Positions 54,710 to 64,000 of a DNA stretch of 64,000 nt are shown one piece after another. Within the stretch, counting starts at the first letter, position 1. Every line of letters starts with the position of its first letter. The position numbers were made by a program, and so were the translations under genes. The DNA comes from Muricea muricata. Lineage: Eukaryota > Cnidaria > Anthozoa > Malacalcyonacea > Plexauridae. The stretch is from the NCBI GenBank assembly GCA_963855995.1, contig OY979717.1:19319906-19383905 (forward strand), read 5' to 3'. The notes under the pieces are model-generated. The model was not told where the DNA came from. It made no database searches and saw only the letters and a list, made by a program, of their open reading frames with translations.

Positions 54710-57700
54710 ATGGCAAGAACATTTAAAACTCTTCTTTTTCTATGTCTTCTGGCACAGGTAGTATCTTTTAATCGTTTATACCGTGATAGAATCGCTGGCG
54801 TCTCTAATAGGATGGCCAAGGATAGATTTGATTAGAGCGTGACGCAAGTTAAATAGCTTTCACTTTGTAAACAATAACAACGTCGAAATTTTCTTACCGT
54901 TTGACATTAAATACTGCTTCCATGTACTTAATTACGGTGGTTTTTACTGCTTCTAGTATTTCTTCATGCTCTGTAAAACTGTTAAAGACTTAAATCTTTT
55001 TATAAGTTATATTTTATTGATTAAAAACATGTTAGTTTTGCATCGTTTTGTATACAACTACGCAGTACAGAAAATTTCATCACAGCCGAACTTAGGGAAG
55101 GTATTGGATTTTTCTATCACCTCCATCGTTGACCTATTGATATTTTTCACATCACAATTTTTAGGACGTTAGTTTCATCGTTTGAAAATTGTGCGGTTTT
55201 CCGAGCACATTTATATCCAGCTTTGTAAAATTCATGCATTTCACAAGTACGTTAATACTGGAAACGGGCCTGAATGGGTATTAACAATGGCCCTTCGTTC
55301 TTATTACAACTATAATTACATATTAAGGTCCATACGTACAGTAGTTTTATGGGCAAGCAATGCAATGTTAGCTTTCTTCACACAAGTCTTATAATTTGCC
55401 CTAAGACTAAGTTAATTACAGCATATACAGAAAAATGTTCACACATTCAAAGCGGCCCTTTATATTCAAAAGCTAGTCATGCTTTTAAGAGTGAAAAGTA
55501 ATGTCTGTGTGCATGCTCAGCAATATGTCTCATTTTCCGTTATGATAGGTAAATTTGCGATGTATATATTTGTTGGATATTAGTTTCTCATCAGAATCAT
55601 CTGTCAAGGCAGGCAGCCATTATCATTACATCATTATTAAAATTAAAATACTTGACTCGGCTTATTCCAAAGCTTTTAAATAAAAAAGGGCAAACATGGG
55701 GTATTTTGGTACTATTTGGTAACATTTGTATACATACTGATTTGCTTTTTAATAGTAAAGTTTGATGGTACTTTTAATTTCTGCTAGCATTCTTTTGAAA
55801 GTTCTAACATGACAAGAAAGTGACAATGATGATGACTGAAGGGGCTATTTTTAACGTAATGCTGGTGGCAGATGAGCCACTAATTATAAATACCTAAACA
55901 TACTGGCCTTTGTATGGGGGGGGGGGAGATCGGTTTAAAAATTAAGGAACTTTAACCCCGCCTTTTATGTCCACCAATCCCTGCTTGTGAATTGCTCGTA
56001 CAGAAAGGCCTGCTAAGGAGGTAGCTTTCTAAATCGCAATGTGCTTCATATTATTGTATAACTTGGAGAAAATAAAAAAATAGCCATTCAAGTGTTTTGA
56101 ATTCAAAAACCACTTTTATGCCTAGTTCTGTATAGCTAGGATTGCGGGTGGGGGGGGGGGCACTATATATGTCTGCTTTGTTGTAATTGACATGAGTATA
56201 GTGAAAATCATGCTTAATATGATGTGCAATGCACCAACTATTATGTCTAATGAACCAAAACGCATGTACATTCTTTCTAGGTGATCTGAAAACACAGAAA
56301 AGTACTGGCACCAGTTGTCAAATAGAAATCTATTTATCGAACTGGCAAATTTCTCATTAAATATAATTTACTTTAGTTTTAAATTTCTGGTGCACTTATA
56401 ATTTTCTTTACTGAACACAATTGCAAAGTTTCAACAAGTTCCATAAAGGAAAATAAAAGATATTAAGTGATTAGAAACAGCAATTTGAAGATGGTCATTT
56501 TTATTAGGTAGCTAGTTTCAGGCCTTTTACTCATGGTCAGATCAGCTGGTTAGTAGCATGATTTATGTCAAGTTAGTGAAGACTGATTATAATTTATTAA
56601 TAAATCCAATTGTTTTATAATTTTAGACATTTGCGTTCAGATTATGCCGAGTTTACCATCGCCATAGTGATGGTAGTAGAACTGTAACAGACTTAAGGTA
56701 AACAGAAAGTGCTATTAATATACCAGATGCACACAATAAACGAATAATTTTGTTTCAATCAAAATTAAATTGAACTAACGATACTGTACTTAATATGCGT
56801 TAATGAGTTAATCTTGGCCTATGTGTTAATTGACTGCCTTGTTGGTATAATGTATAATAAATTTAGGAGGTTCTCTGGTTAAAATATTATAATTATTAAC
56901 AAACTTTTGGCTGCCAGTCTGCAGCCTTTAATAGGTTATAATACTAGGCTGCATACAGACAGCTGAAGGCTTGTTTATAATATATAATAAATAATATTTT
57001 AACCAGAGAACGTCTGAAATTTAATATTATGTTTAAATGTCTTGTATTGTATAATTACATTCCTTTGAAAGAATTCAAAGAAACACTAGCGTGTTTAATA
57101 AAGTAGAAATGATAGTTACAACATGTGATGGCTTTGATCCTTCCAAGTTTTGTTTTCTCTGCTCTAGGTGTACAAACTCAGAGTACTGTTGCGACCAAGG
57201 ATGTTGCCGTAAAGTTTACACTGTCTGGTACTTTTGGTAGGTTATGGCCAATGATGCTCCATTTATTTATTCAAAATCTAGGCTGATTTTGATCAAGACA
57301 TCTTTTTGTTAACTTGATGCAGCTATCAATGAACAGTTAACGTGTGTCGGAAATTTGCGTGATTGGTATTTTATTCTGGACAGCAGGAATTTTAAGGTCA
57401 ATGAGTTAATGAGTTAAACACAACGTGAGCCTTGATACGCACTTTGTGTCTTTTAAGCTCCATGTGACCCACCATGTAAACACTATTTAAGAGAACATCG
57501 ACCTATCTCGACGTTGTAGAAAAATATCCAGGTGTACCATTCTCTATATAAGAATCGTGCAATATGTAAAGTCTTTCTTTCGAATAAATCAAAGTTGGTT
57601 TTTGTATTGTCAGTGGCCTTGAACACGAAATTCATTTTCTGCCATTTTGTAGGACATTGCTGCTTTTCGGCATATTTGTTGGAATAATCTTTTGCTGGTG

Positions 57701-57941
57701 GTACAAGGCATACAAACATCGACAACGTAGGCCAGTTGTTCAACGCAGTGTCATTCCAATGCAAGTGGTTCAGCCATATCCTCAGCATACTCTGAATGGT
57801 CAAAACCAACACACCATATCTGGTTATCCACCTTATACAACGTACGCCTTTGCCCCTCCCCCCTACTCTGTGGCGGTCAACGAAACATCAGCTCCACCTC
57901 CAAATTATTGCCCCCCTTGCCACCCCCCAAAATCACAGTAG
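54710..57941 (+). CDS. WBP1/VOPP1-like small membrane protein
   Basis: Exons 54710-54757, 56627-56697, 57168-57236 and 57653-57941 join in phase to 158 residues. Residues 1-20 (MARTFKTLLFLCLLAQ|TFAF) form a signal peptide. A short cysteine-rich ectodomain follows (CTNSEYCCDQGCCRKVYTVW, with the CC...CC pattern of WBP1/VOPP1/ECOP proteins). Next come a transmembrane helix at about 62-80 (FWTLLLFGIFVGIIFCWW), a basic stop-transfer (YKAYKHRQRR) and a proline-rich cytosolic tail with a PPxY motif (APPPYS) and a near variant (PPNYC). PPxY tails recruit WW-domain proteins such as NEDD4-type ligases; that role is family knowledge. The family call rests on this pattern, not on a search. It diverges from SMARCD. 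Confidence 0.82.
56877..57013. repeat. 137 bp foldback MITE in WBP1-like intron 2
   Basis: GTTCTCTGGTTAAAATATTA and the complement TAATATTTTAACCAGAGAAC form the two ends, with AT-rich inner pairing. It is non-coding, and no clear duplication of the target was seen. Confidence 0.7.
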
Positions 57942-59967
57942 TTATGAACGTTAATTTATTTTCAACACTGTGCACCTGATGATGATTTGCTCTTCTCTCA
58001 GTTGAGATAAAACCGCATCGGGTTTGTATTGTGTAAAAAAATGAAGTCAGAATTCAGTAAGTGCAACTTGTCTCGCAATGACTTTGTTTTATTTCACACT
58101 CGGAAGGATCATTCAAAATTGCATCACAACTTCTTTTTCAGTTTTTCATTTCCTTTCTTGTAACTTGAGTATTAGTTTGTTTGTACATTTCATTGCAAAG
58201 AATGTGACGTCTCACGATGCATAACGATCTTTCGTTAATCCTTATTATATTTGGTTATTTAAGCTGAAGACCACGCTGAAATGAAAACGCGTGTAACTAT
58301 TATATAATTAGTTCATATTTCAGTCGGTTTTCTTTGTTTTCAATAGGGTTTTGTATGGCATAGACTCTTAAAGCAAGGGGGGAGATCTGATGGATAGAAG
58401 TGAATAGCTAATTTATAATCCAGGGTATCTAACTCCATAGTGAGGTTAGATACCTTGAATATTTAACCAGCCACCGTTCGCCACTATAACAAAATAAAAT
58501 TAAAGAAATCCTAATTTCACACAAAACTTTCAGAATTTTGCGGTACTCTGTTCTCTCGTCTCCTCTTCAAATGCTTGTCACTGACGAGAGTGATTTTACT
58601 TGTGCTCGAACAAGCTTTTGCTTGGATTCCATTGCTTTTGTCTTTCTTTTCGTCTTTTGCCGCGTAAAAGTCTTTGTTAACCCATTCCAAAACCCATGAA
58701 TTTTTGAAAAATCACTATGCATCGTGACGTCATGTTGTTTGCAATGAATTTAAAAGTGCAAAAGAAGTTGTCGTGTCAAATACACCAAGATGTTACTCTA
58801 AACAGAAATGTGACACTGTGTAAGGTCTCATGCAACTTGTCTCGCAAGCATTTTGACGTCGAGTAGAGACTGGGAACTATTTTCAAATAGCGAGTTTCTA
58901 TTGGCTACTCTACAGAAATATTGCGAGGCAAGTTGTAAGAGGGGTGTTATAACACTGTGTAATGTCTAAAAATGCGTTACAGCGTTGAAAGAACCGTTGT
59001 GAAAAGTAGAACCTGATTCTAGGTCGTGCAATGCTTCTTGCAACAAAAATCCTGCTTGCCAGCAAGACAAGTTGCATAGTGTAATAGCGCTTTAAGGGCC
59101 AGCTCAAAGCTGCCGTGGTGTTGAAGCTTAATAAATGTAATCTTTGTAAGTCCATTCGCGCTTTAAAAGATGATTTTTCCTTCAAGGTTTCGTTTTCCCA
59201 CAATGCTTAATTCCACGACTTCATCTTTTGCTGTTATGATCGATCAGCTGGGATCTGCTGTACAATCTTTTCAAAGCAGCATAGCTATAGAACGATCGAT
59301 CTGATTTCAAAATAAATATGTAGTGAAAAAGCAATCAAAATGAATGTTTTATGTGTATGACCAAGGGCGCACGTGATTAACCGCGTGCCAGATCATGTAC
59401 TATCTGCATTTTTTCCAGTAATAATTCTATGGTGTCTACCAATTATTTATAAACTATTTGACTGTATTAAGATATTAAGTCAGTTTCCAGTGACTTCTAT
59501 GTTTCAAGTGAGAAGGCTTTTGCTACTTTATAGTGCAATTTAGGATTGTGCACAATATCAATAAAATGATTCTATTCTGATATATATGCTTAATATATAT
59601 ATGCTTATTATATATTTACTTGATATATTTACTTAATATATATAATTGTGCGAAACACCTCGAAAAAATACCAGTACACTTTGTGTTTCATCCAAAAGGA
59701 ATTTTCAGGCGGTGGACAAATTTCGACAACATGCGAGCTTCTTTTATGCTTAAGGAGGAAACGTGGGCGTGGAGGTGTTCAAATAGCATGCATTCCTCTC
59801 TTTGTTTAGGTTTTCCTGAAATCTGTTTTCGATCTTTTATTAAGCAAGCAATTGTTTTTCTTTCAAAATACTATTTTTTCGTCCAAACATAAATTACATC
59901 TTTTGGATCCTCCCGTGTAAATAGACTTTTTTATTATGGACCATTTTATGGTGAAATCTGTTTTGTT
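57942..59967. other. Non-coding 3' flank of the WBP1-like gene
   Basis: No conserved gene was recognised. Several AATAAA sequences (near 58493, 59310 and 59561) could serve the WBP1-like 3' UTR. Repeats related to GCAACTTGTCTCGCAA occur at 58045, 58830 and, in complement, 58920. A TTCCCACAATGC motif lies at 59195-59206. AT-rich simple sequence (TATATATGCTTA-type) is at 59575-59645. Confidence 0.5.
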
Positions 59968-60588
59968 TTAAATGCCAAGCGTGTTTCGAAAGTTCCGTTT
60001 CGTTTGAATATTTTTGGTGTGTAAGGGATTTAATATGGTTCCTGTTTCGTTCAAAAATATGTTTAAAGTCATGCCAATGTAGTGCTTTGTGTCCTGGGTG
60101 TTGCCTGTTTTAATTGTTGCTTTGTGTGCAATGTCCTTTATACTCATGCACTTGTTCAGCAGTGGGCATGCGTGCTTGTTCCTACAATTACTGTTTTCTG
60201 TACTGTCTTGTAGTTGGATTTTCCTAATTATGCGTGTGGTGGCTTGTGATAATTGACTCAACTTTACTCATACAACTCTGACCTTAATTGTGTTCCTATT
60301 GAAAACTTTGTGTAACTTGTGGCCTATTGGAAAGTGCGAGTCTACAAGCTTGAGGAAACTGCGTGCAATGTTTGTCTTGACGTTTTTGCTGAATGGAGAG
60401 TTAAACCAAATGATGTTACGTCTGTTCTTGCGTGGTTGCTGTGTTACATGTGTCATGCATTCCAGCTTGTGGCAGAAGTTGCTACGTCCTAGTGCGTTTT
60501 GATATGTTTGTACTGCATCGTCAGATACTCGTTTGTCAAAAAGCTGGCCAACTTGTAAAGACATAACAAGATCCTCTAACCCTGCCAT
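59968..60588 (-). pseudogene. Penelope-like retroelement remnant (GIY-YIG end)
   Basis: The minus strand from 60588 encodes RRNIIWFNSPFSKNVKTNIA, HFPIGHKLHKVFNRNTIKV, then after a stop CRNKHACPLLNKC and KHYIGMTLNIF. These are the C-terminal RT segment, the Cys-rich linker and the GIY-YIG nuclease start typical of Penelope-like elements. The catalytic RT core is missing, and a stop codon at about 60268 and truncation show that it is dead. Confidence 0.8.
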
Positions 60589-60599
60589 CTTGAACTACA

Positions 60600-60910
60600 T
60601 CGTGAGAAGTTCAATACTTCGTATAATTTCTTTCTGAGTTCCGACAATAAAAAATTGAAATAAGAGAATTAAAACGCTATTTTTTATTTTTCATTTTTCG
60701 AAATACGAAAAAATGAATCGAAAAATGTCATGTTTTCAAAACACGAAAAAGGCTATGCGAAAAATGAAAAATAAAGCATAAATTTTATTTCTCATTTTTA
60801 AAACACATGAAAAATGATTCTTTAGAACCACGGATTCATTTTTCATTTAAAAAAAATGAAGAATGATTTTTTGAGAAATGAAGTAATTTTTATTTTCAAA
60901 TTCGTCAGAA
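60600..60910. repeat. AT-rich imperfect palindromic repeats
   Basis: Variants of TTTTTCATTTTTCGAAA and its complement are repeated in both orientations (tcatttttcgaaatacgaaaa, gcgaaaaatgaaaaat, tcatttttaaaacac, tttttcattt). No ORF or known family is recognised. Confidence 0.6.
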
Positions 60911-61295
60911 AATCAATGACCCTAAGATCGACGGATTGTGTAGGCTCTTCATAACCATAATTTTATTTTTCTAGCCTTCAAAATTACGATTGCTTGGGAG
61001 AAGAGCCGGGAATGTTACACAATGCATCCAATGGTCAGAGCATCAATTACAAGTTTCTTCACGATTGTTCACAGAAAATAATACTCAAAGGGCCCAAAAA
61101 TGATACGTTTTTCCATCCCCTGGAACACATTTCAAGCGCGACTTGTTATTTATAGGTAACGTCAAAGCAAAAAAATAGTGTATAGCTTACTACCTAAACT
61201 TGCTATAGCAGGCATTGATCTGGGAGGGTCTTTGTGTGACTAAGCACCTTTTTAGTACGAAAACACGCATAACAGTCTCAAAAGTTCATTCAGTT

Positions 61296-61301
61296 TTATT
61301 G
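61296..61301 (-). terminator. Polyadenylation signal of eEF1B
   Basis: AATAAA on the minus strand, 55 bases past the TAG stop, is the likely poly(A) signal. Confidence 0.6.
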
Positions 61302-61356
61302 ATTTCGCGATATTCTGATTCTCTCACAAGTCTTCAATCACACATGTTGTATACAT

Positions 61357-62900
61357 CTAAACCTTGTTAAAAGCAGCAATGTCCATAGATTGAACATGGT
61401 CTTCAAACTCCACTATTGCTTCTTCAAGATCATCTGTACTAACTTTATCGTCTTCGACAACACAAGAAATTTGTAATTTCTTTATGCCATATGCGAGCGG
61501 AACAAGCTTGCTAGCACCCCAGACTAAACCATCCTTCTGAATGCTGCGAACTAAACGCTCCAGTTCAGCCATGTCTAAAAAAAGAAGGTTCCTTGAATAA
61601 CCGAGCGTTGCATTACAAAAACAGCATCATTGTTAAAGGGAAATAGCAAGAAAACTTCTTATTTCCTCATTTGAAAGAGACTGTAAAACAACTTATAGAA
61701 GTGTATTATAAAATTTTTATATCTGTTTTACTTCGGGAGATATTCTCACCTAAGTCATTGAACTGTCCGCCATCTTCGAGTAATTTTTAACCTCATTAAC
61801 AATGTCACGGTGACATCACAACAGGGATAAGCCATTCAAAGCTTCTCCTAAATACCTACCACCAATGAAATATTTTTGAAACCTTTTCAGTCCGTGCTGA
61901 AATCCGAAACACTTACCATGTGTGTGGTTACTGGAGAAGATTAATCATTGCGTCATAAGAAAAAAAACAATTGCGTGACCAAAGTTGTGACATATCATGC
62001 AAATCTACAAATATCCAAGATCGCGGACAACTAAAGATTTCAAGTCAAAATATCTCACGAAATAAGGCAAATATAAAAATTCTGTAATAGACTTCTATAT
62101 ATTGTTTTGGAGTTTCTTTCAAATAAGACGATAAAAATTTTTGTTGCCATTTCCCATTAAACAAATAGCATGGTTATAATTGCAAAGTGCTTCAGCAGTG
62201 TGACGGGTCAGGAATTGCGTTTGAGCGGCCACTGGAGGAACCGCCCATCGCCTTGGCTATCCTATTTCAAGACTCCAGTCCACGACACCATTCATGTTAA
62301 TTCTACTATGGCTTGCCGGGACAACATGACTGTGGCAATAACTGCCGTTCGTCCTGGCATACAACATCAATTTTACCATAACATCGAGTTGCTTTACCTG
62401 TTTCATCATCCCAGGGTTTTACATCGAGTAGGATGTTCGATTTTGCCACAAGAGCCGGCTCTAAAACGAACCAGACAAGAAAATAACTAAACTTATTCCA
62501 CGGTCTAGTCTATAATTTTAATTGCTTATGCTTTTACTTGAACATCATCTAAAGCAAGTGTCACGCCATGGTACGGCGGCAATCTTATGGGCCAACTACA
62601 ATAAGTTTTTTGTAATCTGTTGTATATTTAAACCATCATTCGCAAATTATTGCTGCTTATGTCATAGTCTGACTAGAAATATAGCAAACAAGGTATTTAG
62701 AAAGTTATTTGCTGATTTTGGATGAGTACACACAGTATAAACACTAAAAAGCCCGCGATACTATGGCATAATATTTAAGGTACGAATTGCTCGTATTACA
62801 AATGTTACGACGTTCGAATCTATCAAATATTGGATTTACTTTTAGCCTTCTTTTCGTTGTACTTAGCAATTCGTTCGGCCTTTATCTTTTCAGCAGCTGC
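61357..62900 (-). CDS. Elongation factor eEF1B subunit (beta/delta), 3' part
   Basis: Guanine-nucleotide exchange subunit for eEF1A. Exons 62900-62840, 62460-62398 and 61574-61357 join in phase (61 + 63 + 218 nt). They encode [82 protein letters not shown] and the C-terminal MDIAAFNKV. That is the complete EF1-GNE catalytic domain. The acidic linker and N-terminal exons are off the right edge, so beta and delta cannot be told apart. The donor GTAAAT at 62839 and GTAAAG at 62397 fit the phases. Confidence 0.95.
61637..62156. mobile_element. 520 bp T2/Kolobok-like MITE in eEF1B intron
   Basis: The ends AGGGAAATAGCAAGAAAACT and, in complement, TGGGAAATGGCAACAAAAAT are inverted repeats with diverged arms of about 120 bp, flanked by TTAA (61633-61636 and 62157-62160). 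The TTAAAGGGAA end matches the T2 pattern TTAAAGGRR. It is non-coding. Confidence 0.85.
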
Positions 62901-63320
62901 CTATAATGAGATGAAAAAATCAGTTAAACAGCAACTACACAACTCACAAGTGATCTTTTTCTCGCGATTTTTTGAAATCGTCGACAAACTGCGAGAGTGC
63001 GAGGCTAATGTAACGACCATAACCAAAGTACTAAAATTATGTCCGCATGACTTCGCTCTCATGTCTCGCTGGCCAGATTGCGGTACGGTTGTGTCGTATT
63101 ACCAGTTGAGGCATTAGTTGCTGACGATTTCAAAAAATCACGAACAATAAATCGCCAATTGCCCCCAGTTTTTTAGCCTCCTGGTTATTTTGGGGTGCCA
63201 GCTCGTTTACTCGTCGCATTATCATTATTAGATATTACATTAAAAGGTCATTTTAGAAAGGAATAATGTATATGAAAATATAACGTAATTATCTGATGAT
63301 TTATTATTTTTACTATGGAG

Positions 63321-63357
63321 CAAATAAATTGTCTTGTCTTGTCTTGTCTTGTCTTGC
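63321..63357 (+). repeat. AATAAA plus (TTGTC)n simple repeat
   Basis: CAAATAAATTGTCTTGTC continues into about five TTGTC units. AATAAA followed by a pentamer repeat resembles a LINE 3' end, as at 33.7 kb. No LINE coding sequence is next to it. Confidence 0.5.
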
Positions 63358-63765
63358 AGCAGTATCATTCCCGTTGTTTTTGTATCTCCATACTCAATCT
63401 CGGCACCGTGCACGAATAGAAACAGGGAAGACACAACAAAATCGTGATTAAAATACGTTTCAATATCATTCTTAAAGCGACCTACACATGACAGGGCATT
63501 GAACTAGAATTTCGAAAGCCTTAGGTTCGATTTCCAGCGCAGTGAAAAACGTAAGTAAATCTGGCGGTGCATCCTCTCTATTGACATTCAACCCTTATAG
63601 CAATGTGTACAAAAAGGTGTTGTGGTCACGTGAAAGAACCGTGACTGTAGCAGTTTTGAACGCCATTCGTGTCTGATAGAGGCAATTTGCATGTTAGACT
63701 AACTTTCAATCCAGGCAAGGGGAACAAAATCTTTTACTACAGCTAAAAAGAGCATCCCAAAATGA

Positions 63766-64000
63766 GAAGAATTGCCAAGTTTGGTGGCGAAATGTTGTAA
63801 ATCATGGAAAATATAGCCTTGCAAAGTTTGCAAATTTGTATATAATTGTATTACGCAAAAAAAACTTACCACTTTTGTGACAATTTCAGCTGAAAAATGG
63901 TAACTTTTTCCTCGCGTAATACAAATATATAAAAATTTACAAACTTTGCGAGGCTATATTTTCCATGTTTACAACATTTCGCCACCAAACTTGGCAATTC
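63766..64000. repeat. Foldback element at the right window edge
   Basis: GAATTGCCAAGTTTGGTGGC at the left pairs with GCCACCAAACTTGGCAATTC, which ends exactly at base 64000. Arms of about 105 bp (tggaaaatatagcc, caaagtttg, taattgtattacgc) are near-perfect complements. The element probably continues past the edge or ends there. Confidence 0.85.

Noticed and set aside
1-64000. CRISPR arrays, operons, riboswitches or tRNA genes
   Set aside because: The genes are spliced animal genes. Tandem repeats here lack spacers of uniform size, and no tRNA cloverleaf was recognised by eye; a tRNAscan run would settle the last point.

Overview
The window is a piece of an AT-rich animal nuclear genome: split genes with GT-AG introns, AATAAA polyadenylation signals, and introns packed with decayed transposons. 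Four conserved multi-exon genes, one intronless gene and many mobile elements can be read. The RING/TRAF-zinc-finger/kelch architecture and the many MITEs suggest a marine invertebrate, most likely a cnidarian. That taxonomic guess is inference. I assembled the genes exon by exon by matching splice sites, reading phase and known family motifs; no search was run.

Layout. (1) 1-20567, minus strand: AP-3 complex subunit delta (AP3D1). Thirty exons (2439 nt, 813 codons, all phases consistent) run from the start of the adaptin trunk into the charged hinge. The 3' end lies off the left edge and the first few codons were not found. Its 4.9 kb intron (13742-18609) holds a broken Tc1/mariner transposase and a decayed Ty3/gypsy-type retrotransposon. 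(2) 20568-24446: intergenic, with a cluster of foldback elements at 22.2-23.1 kb. (3) 24447-54293, minus strand: a SMARCD/BAF60 gene, complete at 16 exons and 469 codons, with one GC-AG intron and an 18.3 kb intron (31208-49464). That intron contains an intronless RING-kelch gene on the opposite strand, a hAT-like element, a Kolobok-like THAP element nested in another foldback, and several MITEs. (4) 54710-57941, plus strand: a small WBP1/VOPP1-like membrane protein with PPxY motif, divergent from SMARCD across 416 bp. (5) 59968-60588: remnant of a Penelope-like retroelement. (6) 61357-62900, minus strand: the C-terminal half of translation factor eEF1B (beta/delta), whose 5' part lies off the right edge.

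The genes do not form a pathway: AP-3 delta acts in endosomal sorting, SMARCD in chromatin remodelling, WBP1-like probably in membrane/ubiquitin-ligase recruitment, eEF1B in translation elongation. The most notable structure is the mobile-element load: target-site duplications of 8 bp (hAT-like), 10 bp (Mutator-like foldbacks) and TTAA (Kolobok/T2-like) can be read exactly, including one clear nested insertion.
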